Virus record (IMG/VR): IMGVR_UViG_3300021365_000054
Coordinates: 1 to 34,437 of that record
Reading direction: 5' to 3' (one strand)
DNA: 34,437 nt
Source of the DNA: a virus
Shown: positions 26,498 through 34,437 of the stretch, piece after piece
Layout of the letters: each line of letters starts with the position of its first letter
How positions within the stretch are numbered: the stretch's first letter is position 1
Notes under the pieces: generated by a model
Seen by the model: the letters and a program-made list of their open reading frames with translations, nothing else
What the model was told of the DNA's origin: nothing
Databases searched by the model: none
Position numbers and translations under genes: made by a program

Positions 26498-28763
26498 CGC
26501 AAACCTAGACATACGGGTAACTTCCAAAGGAATAAAAGAAGCTCAGTTAGCACTGCAAAAGCTGGGCATCAATGCTGACAAGGCTGAGGAAGCCGTCAAG
26601 CAGTACAAAGAAGAAACCAAGAAGAACGAAAAAGCTCAGAATCAGTACAGAAAGCAGCAAGAGAAAGCAACCACTCAAGTATCTAAGGCTGCACAAGTAC
26701 ACAAGCAAGCCAGAGGCGGCTTTCGCGCAATGCGAGGGGCAACTCAGCAGCTATCATTTCAACTTCAAGATGTGGCAGTCCAAGCCCAATCCGGCACCGC
26801 CGGTTTAACAATTCTAGCCCAACAGGGCCCTCAGATTCTTTCTGTGTTCGGTCCCGGCGGAGCTGTGGTCGGTGCATTGGTTGCCTTTGGTGCATTGATA
26901 GGCGGAGTTTTAGTTAGCGCGTTTAAGGATAGCGAAACAGGGTCGGATGCCCTAGAAAGGGCGCTTGGTCGGCTAAAAACGCAAGTTGATGAAACAGAAA
27001 ACTCTGCTTTTCAGTTATCCAAAAGAATCCTAGAGTTCGCGCAAGTATCAGAAGCGGCGGCGCAAGCTGAACTGATTGCGGGACTAAAAGATACAAGAAT
27101 TGCTTTGCGAGAAACTAAAGCGCAATTTGAGGCGCTGGTATCGGATCAGATTGGTCAAGATATTCAAGATGTTGCGAGCGAACTAAAGAGGCTTAGATCG
27201 CAAGATCCGCTAGTAGATGAAAAGTTAATTAAAGCAACAGAGACATACTCCGATGAGTTAGGTGTTGTCAATGTCACTCTCGATGAGTTAAGCGACAAGC
27301 TAGGAATATCTAAAGAACAAGCCCTCGCTTTTGTTGACTCGGCAGCACAACTAGATCAAAACAATATCAAAAGTTATTCTGATTTTCGAGCGGTAATAGA
27401 TGGCATTCAGTCATCAACGAGAGATTTGTCCCCAGTCTTTGCAGTATTAAGACGCGATCTTATAAAAGAAGAAGTTCAGCTTCGGTCATTGACAGATCAA
27501 GCTGGGATTTTAAGGCAAGCTCGAAGGGATTTGAGCGAACAAGGCATTGCTGGACTTAGAGATTTGGTCGATCCATCTGCTGAAATGGATAGGCATAACG
27601 CTTTAGTCGCGGCTATTGATGACAAGATAGCCGCAGAAGGAAGGTTGCAGTCAATTGTTGTGCAGAACAGGCGTGAAATGCACGCATCGCTTGACGCAGA
27701 AATCAAACAGCGAGAGAAAGCGGAAGAACAAAAGCAAGGTCTTTTGGAAAAGACTCAGCGAACCTTATCCACCTTGTATAGCGCAACCAGCCCCGCCGTC
27801 TTGTCGTTCGCCAGACAACAGCAGTCAATGCTGGAGATATTGCAGGAAGCCAATGATAAGAAATTATTAAGCGATGAAGGTCTCGCTAACGCCAAGAAGT
27901 TGCTACAAGAAGACTTGACCGCATTTATGTTGGCTGAGGAGCAAAAAAGAGAACAGAATGAAATTGCTCAACATGCGAGATCAATGCAGAGAGAGGCCGA
28001 TAGGCTGTATAACAACTTGTCTGCTATGGAGAAATGGTACGTTGCGACTGAGCAAGCATTAAATAATATCGGCTTTCTACAGGTGCAACTTGCTCAATCT
28101 TTTGAGCAAAACTTAGGGGGCGCTATTGAGGGTCTTTTGACCGGCACCATGAACTTGAAAGAGGCGTTTAAAGCCTTTGCCGCTGACATGCTAAAGAGCT
28201 TCTTGTCGATGATGGCGCAAATGCTTGCAAAGCAAATTGCATTTTCCCTTATTGGGGGAGGAGTGGAGCAAGCTGGTCGAGCAAGTTTGGCCGCTTATCA
28301 AGGCGCTATAGGCCAAGCTAAGGTCGCTGAAGCCGCGATGAACGCTTATGTATCTACTCTAGCAATCCCTGTCGTTGGTCCTGCTTTAGCGCCCGGAGCA
28401 GCGGCAACAGCGGCGGGTGTCGCACAGGGGCTGGCAGGAGTGAATACTGCTTTAAATATAGCAGCCGCTTCTATCCCCGCCGGACCTAGGGCGTTAGGAG
28501 GCCAAGTCAGAGGTGGAGAATCTTACTTGGTCGGCGAAAGAGGACCAGAGCTTCTCACGATGGGAGGTTCAGGCCGAGTATCAAGTAACGACCAGCTTAA
28601 GAAGGCTATGGGTGGCGGCGAAGGGATTACCATTGTCAATAACGTAGATGCCAGAGGTGCAGATGCCAGCGTAGATGTTAAGATACGAAAGGCAATGCAA
28701 GAGACAGCGGCCACCACTATTGAAACAATACGCGACCTATCAAGAAGGCGTAGATTCGTATGA
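26490..28763 (+). CDS. Tape measure protein
   Basis: At 757 residues this is the longest non-fibre gene. It has an N-terminal coiled coil (LALQKLGINADKAEEAVKQY), then a phage minor-tail signature (GATQQLSFQLQDVAVQAQSG, TILAQQGPQILSVFGPGG) and a hydrophobic segment (VVGALVAFGALIGGVLVSAF). Long helices follow, then a second hydrophobic region (FAADMLKSFLSMMAQMLAKQ). The C-terminus carries PRALGGQVRGGESYLVGERGPELL, the conserved tape measure tail motif. At roughly 0.15 nm per residue it predicts a tail near 110 nm. No lytic domain is visible. Confidence 0.93.
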   Translation: MADANLDIRVTSKGIKEAQLALQKLGINADKAEEAVKQYKEETKKNEKAQNQYRKQQEKATTQVSKAAQVHKQARGGFRAMRGATQQLSFQLQDVAVQAQSGTAGLTILAQQGPQILSVFGPGGAVVGALVAFGALIGGVLVSAFKDSETGSDALERALGRLKTQVDETENSAFQLSKRILEFAQVSEAAAQAELIAGLKDTRIALRETKAQFEALVSDQIGQDIQDVASELKRLRSQDPLVDEKLIKATETYSDELGVVNVTLDELSDKLGISKEQALAFVDSAAQLDQNNIKSYSDFRAVIDGIQSSTRDLSPVFAVLRRDLIKEEVQLRSLTDQAGILRQARRDLSEQGIAGLRDLVDPSAEMDRHNALVAAIDDKIAAEGRLQSIVVQNRREMHASLDAEIKQREKAEEQKQGLLEKTQRTLSTLYSATSPAVLSFARQQQSMLEILQEANDKKLLSDEGLANAKKLLQEDLTAFMLAEEQKREQNEIAQHARSMQREADRLYNNLSAMEKWYVATEQALNNIGFLQVQLAQSFEQNLGGAIEGLLTGTMNLKEAFKAFAADMLKSFLSMMAQMLAKQIAFSLIGGGVEQAGRASLAAYQGAIGQAKVAEAAMNAYVSTLAIPVVGPALAPGAAATAAGVAQGLAGVNTALNIAAASIPAGPRALGGQVRGGESYLVGERGPELLTMGGSGRVSSNDQLKKAMGGGEGITIVNNVDARGADASVDVKIRKAMQETAATTIETIRDLSRRRRFV

Positions 28764-29365
28764 GCACTTTCGTATTCGCAACAGATGTCCCCAACGTACT
28801 ACCAAGCACGTCATCTTGGGAGCTAGTGAGCAATTCCAGGATGTTCCGTAGCCCGTTGACCAATGCCATTCAGACGGCGGCAAGGAAAGGGTCTCACTGG
28901 AAAATATCTTTAGCTTTCAATAACTTATCAGGCGAAGATCGAGCAAACTTACAGGCTTTTCTAACTAAGCTAGAAGGTCAAGAGCATAGATTCAGTATCA
29001 TAGACCATTCTTTTGTTCGCAGGGGTTCAGGTGTCGATACTGGGCTAGTAACGGCTGCTAGTTCTGGGAATACGCTCAATTTTACTCGCAGTTTAAGCAG
29101 TTCTATCAGTATAAACAAAGGTGACTATATTAGCGCCAACGGACAGTTGTTTATGTGTACGACTGCAATGGCCGCGACTACTGCCACGACAGGGCTTAGT
29201 GTGGGCGTTTCTCCAGCCGTTAGGAATTCATCAGTTGGCGAAGTAGTGGATCTTGATACCCCTTCAGGGATTTTTATGCTGACTTCCAGCGCAAGCTGGG
29301 ACACTAAGCCGGGGCTATTTTCTAGCTTTAGTATTGACGCAATAGAGGATGTCTTAGCAACATGA
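28760..29365 (+). CDS. Distal tail protein candidate
   Basis: The ATG overlaps the tape measure stop. This 201-residue protein starts with a beta-rich part that includes LSGEDRANLQAFLTKLEGQE and then EHRFSIIDHSFVRRG, a repeated pattern of minor tail proteins. Its second half is Ser/Thr-rich (SLSSSISINKGDYISANGQL). The four-gene order distal tail, hub, NlpC-like, tip protein is also that of gene transfer agents and many siphoviruses, so a distal-tail role is inferred by position. It overlaps the next gene by four bases. Confidence 0.65.
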   Translation: MSTFVFATDVPNVLPSTSSWELVSNSRMFRSPLTNAIQTAARKGSHWKISLAFNNLSGEDRANLQAFLTKLEGQEHRFSIIDHSFVRRGSGVDTGLVTAASSGNTLNFTRSLSSSISINKGDYISANGQLFMCTTAMAATTATTGLSVGVSPAVRNSSVGEVVDLDTPSGIFMLTSSASWDTKPGLFSSFSIDAIEDVLAT

Positions 29366-30069
29366 GCAGAGACCTAGCCAGCAACACGGCAATAAAATAT
29401 TCATCTTCGAACGTATTTCCGATTACATTTGTGAAGCTGGAGTTTTTACCGACTACTGCCACACCTACTGCTGGCATCGGTACTATTAGACTTCACAACG
29501 GGCTTGGTACTTATAGCTGGGAAGACCCTAACGACGGCGCAGGGGTTCAGAGCTGGATTGGTACAGGCGATTTAGGACAGATAAGCAAGATACAAGAAGG
29601 AGAGGAAGTCAGTCCTTACGGAATCCAGCTAACCCTTTCAGGCTTAGATCCTGACCTGGTCGGAGAAGCTATCAAAGAAACCTACTATCAGCGTCCAGTT
29701 ACCTTGTATGTTGGCGCGTTGAATGACAGCGACCAGCTTGTAGCCACGCCAGACGTTATGTGGACGGGTTTCATGGACCTTATGACTGCAAGTGTCGGAG
29801 CTTCTGGCGGCGATACTTTGGTATTGAATTGTGAGAGTGAGCTTGCAATGTTCGAGCGGTCTCGTAATTTGTTGTTCACAAACTCGTCTCAGCAATTAAT
29901 TAGCACAAATACGCCGCCCGATACATTCTTTAACCAACTGCAAGATATGGAAGACTTGACTCTAGCTTGGGGCAATAGAGGATCGAGAGTTACCGGCAAA
30001 GGGCCGGGTTTTGACAGTGCGCCGTTTGATGATCTTGATTTGGAAAACATAGACTTTAACGCGAACTAA
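29362..30069 (+). CDS. Tail hub-like protein, second in distal tail series
   Basis: This 235-residue protein starts within the preceding stop. It is beta-rich: FPITFVKLEFLPTTATPTAG, RLHNGLGTYSWED, IQLTLSGLDPDLVGEAIKET, VTLYVGALNDSDQ and VMWTGFMDLMTASV. Such a layout resembles the DUF2163-like N-terminal region of hub proteins, but the match is suggestive only. In a GTA-like order this is the hub gene, placed before NlpC and the tip protein. Confidence 0.6.
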   Translation: MSRDLASNTAIKYSSSNVFPITFVKLEFLPTTATPTAGIGTIRLHNGLGTYSWEDPNDGAGVQSWIGTGDLGQISKIQEGEEVSPYGIQLTLSGLDPDLVGEAIKETYYQRPVTLYVGALNDSDQLVATPDVMWTGFMDLMTASVGASGGDTLVLNCESELAMFERSRNLLFTNSSQQLISTNTPPDTFFNQLQDMEDLTLAWGNRGSRVTGKGPGFDSAPFDDLDLENIDFNAN

Positions 30070-30071
30070 AA

Positions 30072-30464
30072 ATGAACATCCTTGCCAACAAATTTCTTTC
30101 CTCACTCAATTCTTGGGATAAGAACGACTTTCAGTATGGCTCAACAGATTGTTGTCAGTTTGCATCCCATGTAGTCAAAGAGATTACCGGCGAAGATCAC
30201 GCGGCTAAGTTTGAATACAGGTCTGAAGAAGAAGCGCAACAGATCATCGAAGAACATAACGGCCTAGTAGGTTTGATTTCAAGTCTGCTTGGGGAGCCAA
30301 GCAAGGCAGAGAAGGACGGAGACGTTTGCGTTTTGTTTATCCCTTCTATCGGTGAGCTTTTAGGCGTTAGGTATAAAGGCAATGTTGTCTGTATAACCGA
30401 AAAAGGTTTAAAGGCAGTTGAATATAAATATGTAATAGCGGAGTGGGCGATATGCCACCAGTAG
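30072..30464 (+). CDS. NlpC/P60-like (DUF6950-like) tail peptidase candidate
   Basis: This 130-residue protein has FQYGSTDCCQFASHVVKEIT near residue 20, where the Cys after Asp is the nucleophile position of NlpC/P60 and DUF6950 proteins. The expected His is not in a standard GH motif; GELLGVRYKGNVVCITE occupies that region, so an active site is uncertain. Tail-tip peptidases of this type cut peptidoglycan during DNA entry. The stop overlaps the start of the tip protein by 13 bases. Confidence 0.7.
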   Translation: MNILANKFLSSLNSWDKNDFQYGSTDCCQFASHVVKEITGEDHAAKFEYRSEEEAQQIIEEHNGLVGLISSLLGEPSKAEKDGDVCVLFIPSIGELLGVRYKGNVVCITEKGLKAVEYKYVIAEWAICHQ

Positions 30465-33400
30465 TTGCTTTCTTAACGACAGTAGGATCTATTTTTGGCC
30501 TTGCAGGAACGGCGGCGGCTATTGCTGGCGCTGCTGCTATTGTAGGGTCAGTAGTTATTGCCAGAGCCTTGATGCCCAAAATCGATATGGGTGTTGTTGA
30601 TACCGATAGGGCAAGACAGACCACGGTACGAAGCACTATTGAGCCTCGCAAGTTAGTTTACGGCGAGACAATGATTAGCGGTGTGGTTTCTTTCGCGCAA
30701 GTCAATGGAGCGAACAATAAGAATCTGCACCAAGTTATTGCCATTGCTGGTCACAAATTAACGTCTATAGATAAGATATTTTTCGACGATTACTCTATTG
30801 ACCTATCGTCGCAAGTCGATGGAAACGGTGACGTTACTTCTGGCAAGTTTGCAAAGAAAACGAACGAGGACGGCACTCTTGAAACAATGGTGCATATCGA
30901 AACGCGAGATGGATCTACGACTCAAACGGCTTACTCCGATCTAGTTACTGCTTTTGCTGGCACTGGACTTAATGCAGGGAAAGGATACGAGAGCACTCAT
31001 CGGGGCGATGGTGTAGCCAGTATTTATACTCGTTGGACTATCCACGAAGGAAGCAGAGAAACTTGGGATGAAGTTGGCGGCATTCAGAACATCAAGGCGG
31101 TGGTTAAGGGTAAGGCTGTTTATGACCCACGGTTAGATGTAGCGGCTGGTAATGATGCCGGTGATAACCCTACTACCGCTGCGTATATCAAGTATTCGGA
31201 CGGTGCGACTACTGCAACGCATCAGAGAGACTTACAGGGTCAGAACCCTGCTTTGATGCTTGCTGATTACCTGATGGATTCTTCCTTCGGTTTGGGCGTT
31301 CCTGCAAGCAAGATAGATTGGGATGCGGTAATCACAGCGGCAGATGCTTGTGACTACTTGGTCCCGATTCCTACAAGCCAGACTCAAAAACGCTTCTTCG
31401 GCTCTGGTGTTATTTTTGGGTCAGACAACCACCGAAAGTCTATATCTAAGATCCTAAGCGGCATGAATGGAGATCTGATCTATTCTCAGGGCAAATACAT
31501 TATCAAGGCTGGCATACACGAAGCATCTAGTCTGGCATTCACTGAAGACGATCTCGCTGGTGACTTCACCGTCAAGACTTCAATCCCTAGAGCAGACAGA
31601 TTCAACACCATTAAGGGTATGTTTATAGACCCTGAATCGAACTACAAGATGACCGAGTTCTCTCCTAGAACAGTCTCAGGAGCTGTGGCTAGAGACAATG
31701 GGGAAGTCTTAGAGGAAGAAATCAAGCTGACGTTTACGTCAGACAGGTACGTTGCACAAAGAATTGCGATCAAGAAGGTCAATCAATCGTTTCTGCAAAC
31801 TACCTTAAGCCTTCCGGTCAACCTTAAAGGGATGAAGGTAGCAGTTGGTGATCGGATTACACTTGCCTTAAACGACTTCGCTACGATTGACGCTGATTGG
31901 AATCCAAGCAAAGAGTTTAAAGTCATTGGCTGGTCGTTCTCTGAGAGTGGCAATGGAGCTATTGACCTTAGTCTTGTCGAGGATGACGAAGATAGATACG
32001 CTGACCCAGCAGAGGGTGATTACAATCAAATCTCTAACACTGGCGTTATCATTAGCTCATTGGCTCAAGTGCCTAGTCCGACTAACTTTACAGCAACCGC
32101 TGGATATAACTCGGTCAATCTTGCATGGACCAACCCAACCAACATTGGGGCATGGGAACAGATCTGGATTTACGCTAGTAATACCACCACCCCTCCTGCA
32201 ACTCCGATTGAGAAGTTTAGAGGCACAGCGTTCACTCATCAGATTGCTGGCGGTACAGTTAGGTATTATTGGATTCAGGCAGTCAAGTATCCTTTAGGTT
32301 CGACCCCTGCGTCTGGCTCTACGAATACATCTAAGTCTGCCTTGGTTCCTTTTGAAATTGATGGATCGATTGCATCAGTCACCGCACTAAAGATTGCCAA
32401 TGCGGTAATGGAAACAGACTCAATTGATGCCGATCAGATTGTCGATGGCGCAGTAGGCTCTGCCCAGATTAATACCACGCTTGAATCTACTAATTGGTCC
32501 ACCAGCGGCGGTACGGCTGGGTGGCAGATCCTAAAGAGTGGCGCGGCTTCTTTTAAAACCGCCGTTATTTCAGGAAACATCAGCGCCACGACTGGAACGA
32601 TTGGCGGCTTTACAGTCGGCTCTACTGATTTAATCGCTGGCGACGAAACCACAAGAGTCTCGCTATCAACAAGTGACGGAATTAGCTTAGGCGATAACAC
32701 TTTTGCAGACGCCCCGTTTAGTGTGACTCCTGCGGGAGCCTTAAAAGCTACGGACGCAACAATCACCGGAGATATTACGGCAGACACATTAACAGTCGCA
32801 GAGGCTAATATTACCAACGCCTTGACGCTGGGCGGCGGCGTATTACAGGATGGTTCGGGCAACAACCTAACAACAACAACCACCCTGAACGCCAACCAAA
32901 TAATGAGCGAAGTTACAGGGGTCCTTAGCCAAGCCCAACATGCAATTCCATCGTTTTACCGCATCACGACAGACGATGCTCTTGCCCCCTCAAACTCAGA
33001 GTTTAATGCCGCTGCTGGTAGACTGCCAAAAGTCAACGACATAGTAATAACCACAGACACAACCGTTACTAATCCGGTAACGCCTAACAGAACTTATGGT
33101 TGGACTTGCACAGTTGCAGGAACCGCTAGTACAGAAGCAACTTGGGGGGCAATAAGTGACTTCATTTCTGGGGATCTTTTGGTTGATGGAACTGTCACCG
33201 CCGATCAGATAGCCGCTAATGCTGTAACGGCTGGTAAAATAAACGTCACTAATTTACAAGCAATCCAATCAGATCTTGGAAATATTACGGCAGGGACGCT
33301 TAAAGGTGGTGGAGCTACAGCACCTCCAGATGCAGATGCCGCTCCATCAGGATCAGAATCAGGTTCATTCTTTGACTTAAATGGCGGCAAGTTTGTAGTA

Positions 33401-34437
33401 GGAGATGCAAGCAAAAGTTTGCTGTTTGACGGCACCAACTTGACCATGACGGGGGATGTCAGGGTTAAAGGAGAAATTGAAGCAGATGCGCTAATTGTGA
33501 ACAATCAATTTCGATTCTTCGGTAAAGAGTTTTTCATTGCTCGTGGAGTTGAAGATGGCTCAATCACTGACACGATGCTTTCTAACAGCGCGGTAAACTT
33601 GCTGCAAGGATCTCTCGCTCAAAGTGTTGGTGGTAGCAATGGTGATTTCAAAGAAGGCTCTGGTTCATTTACTTCTTCAGGCGGCAATATAGTTTTAGGG
33701 ACTTCTGGCGATCTGTTTGACCACGGCGAGCTTGCTATTGACCTTGAAGCAAATTTTAGTTTTAGCTTTTACGGCTCAACCAGCTATGCTCAAGACACAT
33801 TTACACTTCAGTTCCAAGTCAGTACAGACGGAACAAACTACACGAATGTAGGCACAAGCCAGAACGTACAAATATCAAAATACGATTTAAGCTCATATTA
33901 TCCCGGCAGTTATTTCGTTTATTTTTGCTACGAAGACATTACGCAAACCATTAGCGCCGCATCATTATCAGATAATGTTGACTACTATATTCGTGCTTTG
34001 ATAACCAGTGTTCCTTCATCAGTAGCAAGCGAGACAGTTGCGTTTACGTTCTCAGCTAACGAGGGTGTAACGGGGGTTACGTCAACAGGTGGAAACGCAG
34101 ATACTTTAGACAACTTAGACTCAACCGCGTTTCTAAGATCAAACGTCAATGACACATTTGATGCAGATCTGACTATCACTGGAAACCTAACCGTCCAAGG
34201 GACAACTACCACCGTAGACACCGACAACCTCACGGTCAAAGACAACAACATTACCCTAAACTATTCCACGGGTGATTCATCTAGCACAGCCAACGATGCG
34301 GGTATTACTATCCAAGACGCGGTTAATGCTACGACAGATGCTTCTATCCTATGGAAGACGGCAACCGACAGATTTGATTTTTCGCATGGCATAACGGTGA
34401 ACCAGAGTGGAGACGCGATAAATTTAAGGTCAACTAC
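30452..34437 (+). CDS. Tail tip protein J-like, 5' part of a 2288-residue protein
   Basis: The frame opens at ATG 30452 and is still open at the window end. Joined across the overlap (34391 to 1) it stops at 2927, giving 2288 residues. The first 40 residues are hydrophobic (GLAGTAAAIAGAAAIVGSVV), as in lambda J-like and GTA megatron proteins. A J-type region follows with LADYLMDSSFGLGVPASKID near residue 270 and FNTIKGMFIDPES near 380. A fibronectin-III-like unit with FTATAGYNSVNLAWTNP lies near residues 538-620. From about 640 onward come repeated fibre units such as ADQIVDGAVGSAQIN and ADQIAANAVTAGKIN. The chaperone end is at the window start. It forms tail tip and fibre in one chain. Confidence 0.9.
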   Translation, partial: MPPVVAFLTTVGSIFGLAGTAAAIAGAAAIVGSVVIARALMPKIDMGVVDTDRARQTTVRSTIEPRKLVYGETMISGVVSFAQVNGANNKNLHQVIAIAGHKLTSIDKIFFDDYSIDLSSQVDGNGDVTSGKFAKKTNEDGTLETMVHIETRDGSTTQTAYSDLVTAFAGTGLNAGKGYESTHRGDGVASIYTRWTIHEGSRETWDEVGGIQNIKAVVKGKAVYDPRLDVAAGNDAGDNPTTAAYIKYSDGATTATHQRDLQGQNPALMLADYLMDSSFGLGVPASKIDWDAVITAADACDYLVPIPTSQTQKRFFGSGVIFGSDNHRKSISKILSGMNGDLIYSQGKYIIKAGIHEASSLAFTEDDLAGDFTVKTSIPRADRFNTIKGMFIDPESNYKMTEFSPRTVSGAVARDNGEVLEEEIKLTFTSDRYVAQRIAIKKVNQSFLQTTLSLPVNLKGMKVAVGDRITLALNDFATIDADWNPSKEFKVIGWSFSESGNGAIDLSLVEDDEDRYADPAEGDYNQISNTGVIISSLAQVPSPTNFTATAGYNSVNLAWTNPTNIGAWEQIWIYASNTTTPPATPIEKFRGTAFTHQIAGGTVRYYWIQAVKYPLGSTPASGSTNTSKSALVPFEIDGSIASVTALKIANAVMETDSIDADQIVDGAVGSAQINTTLESTNWSTSGGTAGWQILKSGAASFKTAVISGNISATTGTIGGFTVGSTDLIAGDETTRVSLSTSDGISLGDNTFADAPFSVTPAGALKATDATITGDITADTLTVAEANITNALTLGGGVLQDGSGNNLTTTTTLNANQIMSEVTGVLSQAQHAIPSFYRITTDDALAPSNSEFNAAAGRLPKVNDIVITTDTTVTNPVTPNRTYGWTCTVAGTASTEATWGAISDFISGDLLVDGTVTADQIAANAVTAGKINVTNLQAIQSDLGNITAGTLKGGGATAPPDADAAPSGSESGSFFDLNGGKFVVGDASKSLLFDGTNLTMTGDVRVKGEIEADALIVNNQFRFFGKEFFIARGVEDGSITDTMLSNSAVNLLQGSLAQSVGGSNGDFKEGSGSFTSSGGNIVLGTSGDLFDHGELAIDLEANFSFSFYGSTSYAQDTFTLQFQVSTDGTNYTNVGTSQNVQISKYDLSSYYPGSYFVYFCYEDITQTISAASLSDNVDYYIRALITSVPSSVASETVAFTFSANEGVTGVTSTGGNADTLDNLDSTAFLRSNVNDTFDADLTITGNLTVQGTTTTVDTDNLTVKDNNITLNYSTGDSSSTANDAGITIQDAVNATTDASILWKTATDRFDFSHGITVNQSGDAINLRST
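34392..34437. repeat. Terminal overlap, right copy
   Basis: Same 46 bases as 1-46 apart from G in place of C at the 16th position. See the left copy. Confidence 0.85.

Overview
This window is a complete or nearly complete genome of a tailed bacteriophage with siphovirus gene content, linearised inside its longest gene. The last 46 bases (34392-34437) repeat the first 46 with one mismatch. Joining them closes a circle of about 34,391 bp and makes one uninterrupted 2288-codon tail gene, which runs off the right end and resumes at base 1. No host can be named from sequence alone. Atypical small genes, moderate base composition and Shine-Dalgarno sites such as ACGGAGC and AGGAGA fit a Gram-negative, possibly marine, host.

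Layout on the circle: (1) A late operon on + runs from 16331 through the right end and on to 6443. It holds a DUF5675-type protein, two small basic proteins, TerS, TerL, DUF4055-type portal, MuF-like minor head protein, scaffold, P22-like coat protein, head-tail connectors, tail tube, a tail chaperone pair with a -1 slippery site, tape measure, a distal tail/hub/NlpC-like/tip-J series, a J protein ending in a peptidase-S74 chaperone, tail-end genes, and a run of tiny membrane proteins including a 3TM holin. (2) A leftward early operon (7909 to 6484) encodes a small conserved protein, a DUF1071/Sak-type annealing protein, an SSB-like protein and a zinc-ribbon ORF. It ends on a tRNA 3'-end-like sequence that looks like an attP core, although no integrase gene is visible. 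(3) A divergent promoter/operator region (7939-7999) separates it from a rightward early operon (8027-12122). That operon encodes a Cro-like HTH protein, lambda O-like and P-like replication proteins, NinB, NinG, an HTH-metallophosphoesterase and a DUF3310 protein. (4) An accessory region (12123-16223) carries leftward and then rightward small genes of unknown function, an HNH nuclease with a winged-helix partner flanked by TAGACCAAA repeat arrays, and small membrane proteins.

The most striking element is in the accessory region. Positions 14637-14686, between two small genes, form a complete type III hammerhead ribozyme, with all core residues, a GUC cleavage triplet and three paired stems. 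It should cut the two-gene transcript just upstream of the second gene's ribosome binding site. A compact hairpin over the first gene's stop codon lies next to the new 3' end. Nearby genes use a repeated promoter-leader cassette.

Replication probably uses the host DnaB helicase loaded by the O/P-like pair. A cluster of inverted and direct repeats inside the O-like gene is a plausible origin. Annealing protein, SSB, NinB and NinG form a lambda-like recombination set. There is no gene-free stretch longer than 300 bases; the largest (13602-13825 and 14227-14433) hold repeat arrays and a promoter.
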